From the NCBI GenBank assembly GCA_963772375.1, contig CAVYXG010000001.1:744001-808000 (forward strand): 64,000 nt of DNA, read 5' to 3'. The stretch is from DATBHM01 sp963772375 (lineage in GTDB: Bacteria; Actinomycetota; UBA4738; JACQTL01). Position numbers and translations under genes: made by a program. The notes under the pieces were generated by a model. That model worked only from the letters and a program-made list of their open reading frames with translations. It was not told the origin of the DNA and made no database searches. Positions 50,234 to 59,542 of the stretch are shown in pieces. Every line of letters begins with the position of its first letter. Position 1 is the stretch's first letter.

Positions 50234-51478
50234 GTGGCTGACGCGCACCTCCGTTCCTGGCTCGGCCCCGTCACGCCCGGCGGCGACGCCCGCCGGCCGG
50301 GGACGCTGTTCTCCGCGCCCGTCGCCGGCCCGGTGCCCGGCGAGCCACGGGCGCTCCGCGTGATGGTCGTCGACGACAACGACGGATTCCGGGAGTCGCT
50401 GGTGGCCCTGCTGGCAGCCGGCGGACACCAGATCGCCGGCGAGGCCACCAACGGAAGGGACGCCCTCGAGCTCCTCGAGCGGATCGACCCCGACGTAGTG
50501 CTGATGGACATCCGGATGCCGGTCATGGACGGCATCGAGGCCACCCGCCGGATGAAGGTCGCCCGACCGTCGCTCGGCGTGGTCGCGCTCACCGCGCAGG
50601 AGGACGACACGATCGTCCGCGAGATGCTGGTCGCCGGCGCCACGGGCTACGTGCTGAAGGACTCCGACGGCGACGTGATCCTGAACGCGATCTCGGAGGC
50701 GGCCGGCGGCGGCGCCGTGCTCTCCCCCACGGTCGCCCCGCGCGTGATCGACCAGCTGACCGAGGCCCTCGAACGGGAGCGCCACCGTGCCCGCGAGCTC
50801 GAGGAGGCCCACGTGGCCCTGGTGGAACGTGTGAGCCGCCGCCACGAGCTGGTCGCGCGGCTGGGCCACGAGCTCCGGACCCCGATCACCGTCATCCTCG
50901 GCGTCGCCCGGACGCTCGCCGGCGGCGGCCTCGAGACCCGCCAGCGCGACGAGCTGCTCGAACGCCTGGTCGGCCGGGCCACCGCGCTGTCCCACCTGGT
51001 GGAGCGGTTCGAATCGGCGCTCGACACGGGGTCGGAGGACCGCATCGACATCGCGGCGACGGCCCGCGAGCTGGCGACCGCGTGGCCCCGGGTGCGGGTG
51101 ACGTCGGAGCCGGGCCTCCCCGCGGTCCTGGCCAACCGGGTCCTGGTCCAGCGGATCCTCGAGGAGCTGGTCGACAACGCGTGCAAGTTCTCCGACCCCG
51201 AGAGCCCGGTCGAGGTCTCGGTGACGCTCGGGGCCGGGGCGCTCCAGGTCCGGATCACCGACGCCGGGGAGGGCATCCGGCCCGAGGACCAGGACCGTGT
51301 GTTCGAACCGCTGGAACAGGCCGAGGCCCTCGACGCGCGCATCCACCAGGGCGCCGGCGTCGGCCTGTCGCTCGGGCGCGCCGCGGCGCGGGCCATGGAC
51401 GGCGACCTGGTGCTGGAGCGATCCGGGCCGAGCGGGTCGACGTTCCTGTGGACGGTGGCGCTGCCGCCGATGCGGTAG
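50234..51478 (+). CDS. Receiver-histidine kinase hybrid
   Basis: 414 residues from GTG. The receiver domain has the acidic pair Asp47/Asp48 in VMVVDDND, the phosphoacceptor Asp92 in VVLMDIRMPVMDGIEA, and the switch residues VVALTAQEDD and YVLKD. A helical linker leads to a HisKA domain with His212 in LVARLGHELRTPITVILGVA, and an ATPase domain with LEELVDNACKFSD (N box), ITDAGEGIRPEDQDRVFEPL (G1/F) and GAGVGLSLGRAAARAMDGD (G2). A receiver before the kinase with no sensor or membrane segment suggests it relays a signal from another kinase. Converges on rodA. Confidence 0.9.
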   Translation: MADAHLRSWLGPVTPGGDARRPGTLFSAPVAGPVPGEPRALRVMVVDDNDGFRESLVALLAAGGHQIAGEATNGRDALELLERIDPDVVLMDIRMPVMDGIEATRRMKVARPSLGVVALTAQEDDTIVREMLVAGATGYVLKDSDGDVILNAISEAAGGGAVLSPTVAPRVIDQLTEALERERHRARELEEAHVALVERVSRRHELVARLGHELRTPITVILGVARTLAGGGLETRQRDELLERLVGRATALSHLVERFESALDTGSEDRIDIAATARELATAWPRVRVTSEPGLPAVLANRVLVQRILEELVDNACKFSDPESPVEVSVTLGAGALQVRITDAGEGIRPEDQDRVFEPLEQAEALDARIHQGAGVGLSLGRAAARAMDGDLVLERSGPSGSTFLWTVALPPMR

Positions 51479-51496
51479 CCGCGGAGTCGACGAGGC

Positions 51497-52660
51497 TCAG
51501 CCCATCGCGCCGACCGTCAGCCGGCGCATGTGGATGTTCAGCAGCAGCCCAACCGCCAGGTAGCTCGCGACCAGCGACGACCCCCCGTACGACACGAACG
51601 GCAGCGGGATCCCCGTGATCGGCATGATCCCCACGGTCATGCCGATATTGACGAACATCTGGATGGCGAACATCGACGCGATGCCGGCGGCCAGGTAGGT
51701 CCCGAACCTGTCCTTCGACAGCATCGCGATCCGGATGGCCCGCCACAGCAGCACCGCGTACAGCAGCAGCAGCAGCGCCGACCCGACGAACCCGAACTCC
51801 TCCCCGATGACCGTGAAGATGAAGTCGGTGTGCTGCTCGGGGACGAAGTTCAGGTTGGTTTGCGTCCCCTGCAGATAGCCGGTGCCCTCGAAGCCGCCGT
51901 TGCCGACGGCGATCTCCGACTGCTTCTGGTTGTAGGTGGCGGCGGTGGTCCCGCCGCCGGTGAACCCGGTCAGCCGGTCGATCTGGTACTGCCTGATGAG
52001 CCCGGCCTGGAACGCCAGGGCGATCAGCAGGATGCCGACCGCCATCAGCACGCCGATGTGCCGCGCCCTGGCCCCGGCGACGACCACGATCCCCCCGAGG
52101 ATGGCCGCGAGCACGATGGTCGTGCCGATGTCCGGTTGGATGAACACGAGGATCATGGGGATGAGCGCGATGACGGAGGCCCGGATGAGGTCGCGGAGGG
52201 ACAGCTCCGGCGTCTTCAGCTCCGACAGGAACGCCGCGAGCATGATCGCGACCGCGATCTTGGTCCACTCCGACGGCGTGAACTGGAACCCGCCCACGTA
52301 GAACCCGCGCTGCGCGCCCTTGGCGGCGGTGCCGAGCGGCGTCCGGACGAGCAGGAGCAGGAACAGCGTCGCCGCGTACAGGATCGGCGCGTACACCTTC
52401 GCCAGCCGGTAGTCGACGAGCGCCACCCCGCCCAGGATGAGCACGGCGATCACCCACGCCAGAATCTGCTTCTTGACGAACGCCCACGGGTCGCCGCCCA
52501 CGGCCACCTGGTGTGTCGCGGAGAAGATGGCGAAGGCACCGACCAGGGTGAGCAGGAACGTCGTCGCCAGCAGCACGGGGTCGAGGTGGCGGACCGGCGC
52601 GCGGTCGCTGAGGGAACCGATCCCCAGGGAACCCCGGCCGCGCTCCGTCGTCACCTGCAT
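51497..52660 (-). CDS. rodA: Peptidoglycan glycosyltransferase RodA
   Basis: 387 residues from ATG with about ten membrane helices. RodA/SEDS motifs are RGFYVGGFQFTPSEWTKIAV, FIQPDIGTTIVLAAILGGIV, FIFTVIGEEFGFVGSALLLL and GIPLPFVSYGGSSLVASYLA, including the E-W-x-K and P-D-x-G-T residues needed for glycan polymerisation. It works with the adjacent class B PBP during lateral wall growth. Its start is five bases after the PBP2 stop, the last gene of the mre operon. Confidence 0.94.
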   Translation of the reverse strand: MQVTTERGRGSLGIGSLSDRAPVRHLDPVLLATTFLLTLVGAFAIFSATHQVAVGGDPWAFVKKQILAWVIAVLILGGVALVDYRLAKVYAPILYAATLFLLLLVRTPLGTAAKGAQRGFYVGGFQFTPSEWTKIAVAIMLAAFLSELKTPELSLRDLIRASVIALIPMILVFIQPDIGTTIVLAAILGGIVVVAGARARHIGVLMAVGILLIALAFQAGLIRQYQIDRLTGFTGGGTTAATYNQKQSEIAVGNGGFEGTGYLQGTQTNLNFVPEQHTDFIFTVIGEEFGFVGSALLLLLYAVLLWRAIRIAMLSKDRFGTYLAAGIASMFAIQMFVNIGMTVGIMPITGIPLPFVSYGGSSLVASYLAVGLLLNIHMRRLTVGAMG

Positions 52661-52665
52661 CCGAG

Positions 52666-54603
52666 TCAGTCCTTCGCGGTCCCGGTCGCCGGGTCGGTGA
52701 GCGGCAGGCCGAACAGCCCGTCGAGAATCCGGCGGACGATCGGCGCGGCCGACTGCGACCCGTGGCCGCCCTGCTCGACCAACGACACGACGACGTACTG
52801 GGGATCGTTGGCCGGCGCCATCGCCGCGAACCACGAGAAGGGCTGGAGGGAACCCTTCTCCGCCGTCCCGGTCTTGCCGGCCACCGGGATCCGGCTGAGG
52901 GGGAATCGCTGAAAGGCCTGGACGGCGGTTCCGTCGCCCCGCACGACCCCGGTGAGCGCGTTCCGCACGTAGTCCATCTGCCTCTTCGAGAAGGGGAGGT
53001 GCCCGTTGACGTGGGGCTTCCCGGTGAGGACCGTCTGACCCTTCGCGTTCACGATCTTGTCGAGCACGTGGGGGCGGTACACCGTGCCGCCGTTGGCGAG
53101 CGCAGAGTACGCCGTGGCGAGCTGCAGTGGCGTGACCGACACGTCGCCCTGGCCGATCGACATGTTGATGTAGTCGCCCGGCTGCCAGTTCCGGTCGGTG
53201 GCCACCGGGTCGTCCGCGTAGGCCTTCTGCTTGTACGCCGGGTCGGGGATGATCCCGCTGTTCTCGCTGGGGATGTCGATGCCGGTGAGGTGGCCGAACC
53301 CGAGCGACATCAGGTCGTGCTGCAGGTAGTCGTGCTGACCCTGGTGGTACCAGTTCAGCCAGTTGTCCCACCCCAGCTGGTAGAAGACGGTGTCGCACGA
53401 GACGACCAACGCATGCGCCAGCGAGATCGAGCCCAGGTTCACCGGCTCCCAGTTCGAGTGCACGGCGTCGGTCCCGGGGACCTGGTACGTGGCGGGGCAC
53501 GGGATGTAGGACTTTGGGCCCGACGTGTGTGCGAACTCACGGTGCAGCGCAGACAGGGCGATGAACGGCTTGAAGGTCGAGCCGGGCGGATAGTACGACT
53601 GCATCGCCCGGTTCACGATGGCACACCCCGTCGAGTTGCAGAGGTTGTGCCCCTTCGGCTGCGCGAACAGCCGGTTGATCTCCTCGTTGTTGCCGGTCGC
53701 GAACCAGTTGGGGTCGAACGTTGGGTTGGACGCCATGGCCAGGAGGCCCCCGGTGTTCGGATCCATCACGACCACGGCCCCGGCGTTCGCCGGGAGGCCG
53801 AATGTCCTGGCGGCCTTCATCCCCTTCGCGAGCGACTCCGCCGCCAGCTGCTGGATCTTCGAGTCGAGCGTCAGGTAGACGTCGCCGCCGGCGACCGGCG
53901 GCGTCGAGGCGCCGGGCACGGGCCCCACGTTCCTCCCGGCGGAGTTCACCTGGTCGACCACGTGCCCCTTGGTGCCCTGGAGGTAGTGCTCGTACGAGAG
54001 CTCGACGCCGGACTTCCCGACGATGTCGTCCTGCGAGTACCGGGACGGAGGGAAGCTGGGGTTGGCCGCCTCCGTCGGCGAGAACGGCCCCACGTAGCCG
54101 AGCACGTGCGCCGCGAGGGGACCCTCCAGGTAGTCCCGGATCGAGTCCTGGACGATGGCCACGCCGGGGAACTGCGGGCGGTGTTCCCCGAGGTAGAAGA
54201 ACGTCTTCTTGGGGACGTCGAACGCGACCGGCACCGGCGTGAACTCGTAGTACCGCTTGGTGTCGATGCGGCTCTGCATCTCCTTCGTGGAGATGCCGAG
54301 CACGATCGCGAGCCGGCGGAGCTCGTTGGCCTTGCGCGACGGGCCGGTGGGGAGGTCCTGCCGGTTGACGGTGACGACGAGGCTCGTCCGGTTCCGCGCC
54401 AGCACGACCCCATTGCGGTCGAGGATGCGACCCCGCGGCGCCGGGACGTCGAGCGTCCGCGTGGCGTTCGCGCTCCCCTCCTGCTTGAGCTGCGCGTGGG
54501 CGAGCACCTGGACGAACCACAGCCGCGTCCCCAACGCGGCGAACATGAAGGCGCACAGCAGCGCCAGCACCTTGAGGCGTGCGCCCGACTTGCCCTCCGT
54601 CAT
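52666..54603 (-). CDS. mrdA: Penicillin-binding protein 2 (class B PBP, rod elongation)
   Basis: 645 residues. One membrane anchor (LKVLALLCAFMFAALGTRLW) precedes the PBP dimerisation domain (RTLDVPAPRGRILDRNGVVL). The transpeptidase motifs are SxxK in YYPPGSTFKPFIALSALH, the SxN-type SCDTVFYQLGWDNW, and KTG in PVAGKTGTAEKG. It crosslinks new peptidoglycan made by RodA. I chose the ATG with GGGAG at nine bases rather than the TTG nine bases upstream. Beta-lactam target. Confidence 0.94.
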   Translation of the reverse strand: MTEGKSGARLKVLALLCAFMFAALGTRLWFVQVLAHAQLKQEGSANATRTLDVPAPRGRILDRNGVVLARNRTSLVVTVNRQDLPTGPSRKANELRRLAIVLGISTKEMQSRIDTKRYYEFTPVPVAFDVPKKTFFYLGEHRPQFPGVAIVQDSIRDYLEGPLAAHVLGYVGPFSPTEAANPSFPPSRYSQDDIVGKSGVELSYEHYLQGTKGHVVDQVNSAGRNVGPVPGASTPPVAGGDVYLTLDSKIQQLAAESLAKGMKAARTFGLPANAGAVVVMDPNTGGLLAMASNPTFDPNWFATGNNEEINRLFAQPKGHNLCNSTGCAIVNRAMQSYYPPGSTFKPFIALSALHREFAHTSGPKSYIPCPATYQVPGTDAVHSNWEPVNLGSISLAHALVVSCDTVFYQLGWDNWLNWYHQGQHDYLQHDLMSLGFGHLTGIDIPSENSGIIPDPAYKQKAYADDPVATDRNWQPGDYINMSIGQGDVSVTPLQLATAYSALANGGTVYRPHVLDKIVNAKGQTVLTGKPHVNGHLPFSKRQMDYVRNALTGVVRGDGTAVQAFQRFPLSRIPVAGKTGTAEKGSLQPFSWFAAMAPANDPQYVVVSLVEQGGHGSQSAAPIVRRILDGLFGLPLTDPATGTAKD

Positions 54604-54616
54604 CGCGGACAACTCC

Positions 54617-55123
54617 CTACCATCTGAAGACCCGTTTCGCGCGGGACGACTCCGCCAGCCGCCTGACCAGCGGGAACACGAGCGGCGTGAGGATCGCGTT
54701 GTACAGCCCGGTCAGCAGCGCGATCTGCACCTGGTACCCCCACCCCGCGTCGAGCTGGCCCAGCAGGAACTTCACCAGCCCGTTGAACATCAGCCCGACC
54801 GCCGTCCCCGCCCCGACCATGATGACCGGCACGAGCGCCGACGGGCTCGCGATGTACTGCCGGACGGTCCCGACCGCGTAGCCGAGCAACGTCAGGGTGA
54901 GGGCGGTGATGCCCTTCGGAGTGTTCAGCAGGAAGTCCTCCGCCATGCCGCCGGCGAACCCCAGCACCGCCCCCGACGCCGGGCCCTCCAGCAGGGCGAC
55001 GAGCACCGTCAGCAGGTACATGAGATCGGGCCGTGCCTTCAGCAGGGTGATCTGCGCGAAGACGGTGCTCTGCAGCACCAGGGCGGCCACGACGACCGCC
55101 GTCCACAGGATTCCACGCCGCAC
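54617..55123 (-). CDS. mreD: Rod shape-determining protein MreD
   Basis: 168 residues, five or six membrane helices: GILWTAVVVAALVLQSTVFA, PDLMYLLTVLVALLEGPASG, GFAGGMAEDFLLNTPKGITA and later segments. The G-F-x-x-G-x-x-x-D motif is MreD-typical. Sequence conservation in MreD is low, but position between mreC and mrdA is decisive. GTG start. Confidence 0.88.
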   Translation of the reverse strand: MRRGILWTAVVVAALVLQSTVFAQITLLKARPDLMYLLTVLVALLEGPASGAVLGFAGGMAEDFLLNTPKGITALTLTLLGYAVGTVRQYIASPSALVPVIMVGAGTAVGLMFNGLVKFLLGQLDAGWGYQVQIALLTGLYNAILTPLVFPLVRRLAESSRAKRVFRW

Positions 55124-55132
55124 GGTCCGCCG

Positions 55133-55966
55133 TCATCCTCCGTTGAACTTGGTGATCACGTCGACCATGTCGAGGGAGGTGAAGTCGACGTTGGGCGTCA
55201 CGGTGACCTGCTTGTCGCCGGTGGTGGGGTCCACGGTGATGCTGGAGACGTCGCCCACCGGGATGCCCGTGGGGAACAGCCCCCCGCTGTAGCCGCTGGT
55301 GACGACGGGTTCGCCCTTCGTGATCCTCGTCGCCAGGGCGATGTTGCTCATGATCATGTCCGCCCGCCCCTGGCCCTGCAGAAGGCCGGTCTGCTGCGAG
55401 TCCTCCAGGCGGGTGGCCACGTAGGACTCGAAGTCCGTGATCAGCAGGACCTGCGATCCGAACGGCGTCACGTGGATCACCTTGCCCACCAGTCCCGCCG
55501 CGGCGATCACCGGCATGTCGACCTTGATGCCGTCGTTCGAGCCCTTGTCGATCTCGATCGTCCACTCGAAGTTCGACACCCCGTTGCCGATGACGCTTGC
55601 GCCGGTCGTGGAGAAGTCGAAGCTCTTCGCCACGCCGTCCAACGCCTGCAGCTCCTGGAGCTCCTTCAGGGCCTGCTGGTACTGGACCCGGTCCGCCCCG
55701 GCCGTGGCCAGCTGCTGCTTGAGGGAGTCGATCCGCTGCTGCTGCGACGGCAGGTGGGCGAGCGCCCCGAAGAACGCCGCCACCGGGTGGAACACCTTCG
55801 ACACCGCGTTCTGCATCGGGATCACCACGGAGTGCAGGCCGTCGGAGAGCTTGGACAGCGGGCCGCCGGAGCCCTCGCGGAAGTCGACCGTGATGATCAC
55901 GAGGGAGGCGACGACGAGCAGGATCACCAGCCCACGCGTGCTGCGGGTCCGTCCGCCGATCGCCAC
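55133..55966 (-). CDS. mreC: Rod shape-determining protein MreC
   Basis: 277 residues. One membrane segment (GLVILLVVASLVIITVDFRE), a coiled coil (SQQQRIDSLKQQLATAGADR), and the two beta domains of MreC with GVSNFEWTIEIDKGSNDGIK, VDMPVIAAAGLVGKVIHVTP and SGGLFPTGIPVGDVSSI. The G-x-x-D-G-V/I-x-x-x-x-P-V motif is clear. It links MreB and PBP2 outside the membrane. Ten bases separate it from the mreB stop. Confidence 0.94.
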   Translation of the reverse strand: MAIGGRTRSTRGLVILLVVASLVIITVDFREGSGGPLSKLSDGLHSVVIPMQNAVSKVFHPVAAFFGALAHLPSQQQRIDSLKQQLATAGADRVQYQQALKELQELQALDGVAKSFDFSTTGASVIGNGVSNFEWTIEIDKGSNDGIKVDMPVIAAAGLVGKVIHVTPFGSQVLLITDFESYVATRLEDSQQTGLLQGQGRADMIMSNIALATRITKGEPVVTSGYSGGLFPTGIPVGDVSSITVDPTTGDKQVTVTPNVDFTSLDMVDVITKFNGG

Positions 55967-55975
55967 GACGGCCTC

Positions 55976-57055
55976 CTACCGACGCGACGGGCTGACCAGC
56001 ACCCTCTGAAGGACCTCGAACTCCTCCAGGCACTTGCCCGAGCCGATCGCCACCGAGGACAGCGGATTGTCCGCGATGTGCACCGGCATTCCCGTCTCGT
56101 GCTTCAGTCGCTCGTCGAAGCCGCGGAGCAGAGCCCCGCCGCCGGTGAGCACCATTCCGCGCTCCATGATGTCCGCCGCCAGCTCGGGCGGGGTTCGATC
56201 GAGGGTGTTCTTGATCGCGTCGATGATCGAGGAGACCGGCTCCTCGATCGCCTTGCGGACCTCCTCGGCGGTGACGTGGATCGTCTTGGGCAGCCCTGAG
56301 ACGAGGTCGCGCCCCTTGATCTCCGCGATGAGCTCGTCCGGCATGGGGAACACCGACCCGACCGCGACCTTGATGGCCTCGGACGTGCGTTCGCCGAGCA
56401 GCAGCGAGTACTCCTTCTTGACGAACTGGATGATCGCGTCGTCCAGCCGGTCGCCACCGATGCGGAGGCTGCTCGAGGTGACGATGCCCCCGAGCGAGAT
56501 GACGGCGACCTCGGTGGTGCCGCCCCCGATGTCCACGATCATGTTCCCGGTGGGCTCGTGGATGGGGAGCCCGGCGCCGATCGCGGCGGCCATGGGCTCC
56601 TCGATGATGAACGCCCTGCGCGCCCCGGCCGAGATCGTGGCCTCCTCGACCGCGCGCTGCTCCACGCCCGTGATGCCGCTCGGGACGCACACCACCACGC
56701 GGGGCTTGGCCAGCATCCGCCGCCGGTGCACCTTCTGGATGAAGTACCGGAGCATCTTCTCGGTCACGTCGAAGTCGGCGATGACGCCGTCCTTCAGCGG
56801 GCGCACCGCGCGGATGTGGCTGGGGGTCCGGCCGATCATGCGCTTGGCCTCGGCGCCGACGGCCAGGATGTTGCCGTTCAGCGTGTTGATGGCCACCACC
56901 GACGGCTCGTTCAGGACGATGCCTCTTCCGCGAACGTAGACGAGCGTGTTCGCGGTCCCGAGGTCGACAGCCATGTCGCGACCCAGGAACCCGGTCAAGC
57001 CTTCGTTGCTCGCGCCGGGGGACGACGCGAATCGTCGGTGTGTGCTCTCGGCCAT
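55976..57055 (-). CDS. mreB: Rod shape-determining protein MreB
   Basis: 359 residues of the actin fold. Phosphate-1 is DMAVDLGTANTLVYVRGRGI, phosphate-2 IVDIGGGTTEVAVISLGGIV, and the adenosine motif GMVLTGGGALLRGFDERL. It forms membrane filaments guiding the elongation machinery. The first ATG at 57055 was preferred to the upstream one because the extra 14 residues are unlike the family. Its N-terminus TGFLGRDMAV lacks a clear amphipathic helix. Confidence 0.96.
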   Translation of the reverse strand: MAESTHRRFASSPGASNEGLTGFLGRDMAVDLGTANTLVYVRGRGIVLNEPSVVAINTLNGNILAVGAEAKRMIGRTPSHIRAVRPLKDGVIADFDVTEKMLRYFIQKVHRRRMLAKPRVVVCVPSGITGVEQRAVEEATISAGARRAFIIEEPMAAAIGAGLPIHEPTGNMIVDIGGGTTEVAVISLGGIVTSSSLRIGGDRLDDAIIQFVKKEYSLLLGERTSEAIKVAVGSVFPMPDELIAEIKGRDLVSGLPKTIHVTAEEVRKAIEEPVSSIIDAIKNTLDRTPPELAADIMERGMVLTGGGALLRGFDERLKHETGMPVHIADNPLSSVAIGSGKCLEEFEVLQRVLVSPSRR

Positions 57056-57151
57056 GAGGGCGCCCCTGTTGTACCCGACGCCGCAGAGGCATGGCAACTC
57101 GCCGACACGGCGTTCGGGGACATTTCGCCCCCGTTGACCTGTGTTTTTTCC

Positions 57152-57173
57152 TGAGGTCGAGTTGAGGTCGAGG
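57152..57173 (-). promoter_or_regulatory. Tandem decamer upstream of mreB
   Basis: TGAGGTCGAG occurs twice, 11 bases apart, followed by an inverted partner CTCTCGACC at 57183. It lies about 100 bases upstream of mreB, between its start and the stop of the kinase gene. One helical turn spacing suggests a regulator site, but no family is assigned. Confidence 0.3.
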
Positions 57174-57220
57174 GTTCACCTACTCTCGACCGGAACTTGC
57201 ATGCCCACAAGTGTCCAGAA

Positions 57221-58612
57221 TCAGGGGTACGCCGGGATCCCTCCGGGGGGCGGCGGTGGCCTGGACGGCGCGCGGACCAGGGCTCGGATCCCGCCGAGGA
57301 CCACGAGCAGCCCGCCGGGGATCAGCGGGATCGCCTCGGGGGAGCCGTTCAGGGCCGCCCCGATCCCGACCACGACCGCGAACGCCCCGTCCAGCAGGGC
57401 GAGCACCCCGAGGGCGATCCGGAGCCCACGCCGGTGAGCGGCGTACAGCCCCACCGCCAGCGCTGCCGGGGGGAGGACGAACAGCAGCGCGACGGCCCCG
57501 TTGCCCTCGGAGATGATCGCCGCGCTGGCGGCCGAGACGAGCGCCCCGGCGCCCACCAGCGCCGCGGCCAGCCCCCGGCGGCGGCGGGCGACGATCGGGG
57601 CCACGGCGACCGGGCCGGCCGGCGGCACCCACGGAACGGGTGGGGACGCGACGGACGCCGGCGGGGGCCGCCCGGCCACGGTGGGGACGGGCGGCGGCGT
57701 CATCGTCCGCGTGGGCGCCACCGGCGCCGGCGGGGGCGGGGCCACGGCCGTCCGGCCCGCCCGGTCCCGGACCGCGGCGTCGAGCTCCCTCAGGAACTCC
57801 CCGCACGTCGGGAACCGTTCCTCCGGCGTCTTGCCCAGCGCCCGGGCGAGCACCCGGTCCACGTCGGGGCCGAGGTCCGACCGCCTAAGCGACGGCTGCG
57901 GCGGCGGCAGCCACAGGTGGCCGAACATCATCTCGGCGTCGGAGTTCCCCGGATAGGGCGGGGCGCCCGCGAGGCATTCGTAGACCACGCAGGCGAGGGA
58001 GTACTGATCGGTCCGTCCGTCGACCGCGCGCCCCTGGAACTGCTCCGGCGCCGCGTACCGGAACGTGCCCACGAACATCCCCGTCCGGGTCAGCCCGGCC
58101 GACTCGTCGGTGCGCTTGGTCAGGCCGAAGTCCGTGAGGAACACCCGTTCCGGCTCACCGGCGGAGGCGGGTTCGATCAGGATGTTCTGGGGCTTCACGT
58201 CCCGGTGGACCAGGTGCCGCCGGTGGGCCACGTCCAGCGCGCCGGCCACTGGCGCGATCAGATGGACGACGCGCCCGGAGTCGAGCGGCCCCCGCGCGGC
58301 CAGCTCCGCCGCGAGGTCGCCGCCTTCCACTCGGCGCATCGCCAGGTACAGGACGCCGTTCGCCTCCCCGGCGTCGTAGATGGGGATGATCGCGGGGTGT
58401 TCCAGCGCGGCGGCCAGCTGCGCCTCCCGCAGGAACCGCTCCCGGAACGACGCGTCGGCGGCGAGGTCGGGCGCGACGACCTTGACGGCCACCGAACGCC
58501 CCAGCGCCACGTGCTCGGCCGCGTACACGACGCCCATGCCGCCGTGGCCCAGCTCCCGGTCGATGCGATACCCGGCGAGCGTCGTCCCCGGCTCGAGCCC
58601 CCTCCCGCCCAC
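57221..58612 (-). CDS. Eukaryotic-type Ser/Thr protein kinase
   Basis: 463 residues. Kinase motifs: glycine loop GHGGMGVVY (22-30), VAVK with Lys44, catalytic HRDVKPQN (136-143), DFG (161-163) and APEQ in RYAAPEQFQGRAVDGRTDQY. After the kinase domain comes a long proline/alanine linker (PPPPAPVAPTRTMTPPPVPT), then three or four membrane helices at the C-terminus rather than PASTA repeats. It belongs to the Pkn family; substrates may include the adjacent shape proteins, which is inference. Confidence 0.92.
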   Translation of the reverse strand: MGGRGLEPGTTLAGYRIDRELGHGGMGVVYAAEHVALGRSVAVKVVAPDLAADASFRERFLREAQLAAALEHPAIIPIYDAGEANGVLYLAMRRVEGGDLAAELAARGPLDSGRVVHLIAPVAGALDVAHRRHLVHRDVKPQNILIEPASAGEPERVFLTDFGLTKRTDESAGLTRTGMFVGTFRYAAPEQFQGRAVDGRTDQYSLACVVYECLAGAPPYPGNSDAEMMFGHLWLPPPQPSLRRSDLGPDVDRVLARALGKTPEERFPTCGEFLRELDAAVRDRAGRTAVAPPPPAPVAPTRTMTPPPVPTVAGRPPPASVASPPVPWVPPAGPVAVAPIVARRRRGLAAALVGAGALVSAASAAIISEGNGAVALLFVLPPAALAVGLYAAHRRGLRIALGVLALLDGAFAVVVGIGAALNGSPEAIPLIPGGLLVVLGGIRALVRAPSRPPPPPGGIPAYP

Positions 58613-58663
58613 AGCGCGGTTTGTAGCACCGGCCGCGGGTGCGAGTACAGGGGCAGGAACGCC

Positions 58664-58692
58664 GGCGGCGCCCCCGTCAGGGGGCGCCGCCG
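58664..58692 (-). terminator. Hairpin between the kinase and oxygenase-like genes
   Basis: CGGCGGCGCCCC and GGGGCGCCGCCG form a perfect 12-base stem around a five-base loop, 26 bases after the stop codon of the minus-strand gene at 58718. It would separate that gene's transcript from the kinase. Confidence 0.72.
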
Positions 58693-58717
58693 AAGCGCGG
58701 GTGGACCCGGGTGCGGA

Positions 58718-59356
58718 CTACCCGGCGGCGTTCGCCGAGATCCAGGCGTCGAGCTCGGGGCCCGACTCGAAGCTCGTGATCAGCGCGTAGCGCGGCCGGT
58801 CGCCCGGGTGGTACACGGCGTGGTGCAGCCGCTCGGTGTCGACGACGAACTGGGTGTTCTTCGGGCACGGGATGTGGCTCTCCGTGGCCGGGTCGTCCTT
58901 GTCGTCGCGGACGATCATGTAGCTGTTCGGGTCGTCGGTGAGGTTGAGCCAGGCCCGGACGACCCAGCCCTCGCCGTCGGGGTTCATCCGGTTGTTGTCG
59001 TCGAGATGGAGGAACCGGTTGGCGACCTCCTCCTCGGAACTCGAGGGCTCGAGCTTGATGATGCGGACGCGGCCGTACCGCGCGCCGACGGACTCCACCC
59101 ACTTCTTCAGGGTGGGAGCCTTCTCGATGTTGACGGTCCACACGCCGTCCTTGTCCGGCTTGCCGAACTCCCAGAACCCGCGGGCGTCGTCGTCGCCGTT
59201 GGCGGACGCGAGGACGGCGAAGTTGGTGTCGCCGCCGGACTTCCAGTCGAGGTACGTGAGCTGCTCCCACTCCGAGGGGTCGATCTCGCCCTCGTAGGGC
59301 GTGAGGATCACGAAGCCCTTGTCCTCGAGCACGTCGAGCTTGCGGTGGTCGGCCAT
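58718..59356 (-). CDS. Putative 2-oxoglutarate/Fe(II) oxygenase-like protein
   Basis: 212 residues from ATG with GGAGGA upstream. The second half has FLHLDDNNRMNPDGEGWVVR (His117-x-Asp119), followed about 60 residues later by TERLHHAVYHPGDRPRYALI with His178/179 and an arginine ten residues on. H-x-D...H...R in this order, with the 'W-H-x-V-x-H-P-G' like context, is how aspartyl-hydroxylase-like 2-oxoglutarate oxygenases bind iron and cosubstrate. No known family was recognised for the first 100 residues. The assignment is inference from motifs. Confidence 0.5.
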   Translation of the reverse strand: MADHRKLDVLEDKGFVILTPYEGEIDPSEWEQLTYLDWKSGGDTNFAVLASANGDDDARGFWEFGKPDKDGVWTVNIEKAPTLKKWVESVGARYGRVRIIKLEPSSSEEEVANRFLHLDDNNRMNPDGEGWVVRAWLNLTDDPNSYMIVRDDKDDPATESHIPCPKNTQFVVDTERLHHAVYHPGDRPRYALITSFESGPELDAWISANAAG

Positions 59357-59542
59357 GACGAACTCCTCCGGGTCGATCGGGGACGGCGCGAGTATATCGG
59401 CTCGCCGCCCGATCCCGAGACACCGCGAACCAGCCGCCCCGGACCGATCGAGCAGGGCTACTGAGGCGGATGTAACCCCGGCGAGGCAATGGGGGTCCAA
59501 CCCTCCAATGTTGCCGCACGCGCCGGGCGTGGAGCGGTAGCC

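Noticed and set aside
47157..50363. Open frame of over 1,000 codons antisense to rne
   Set aside because: Same reason: it mirrors the RNase E gene, has no recognisable fold, and arises from third-position GC bias.
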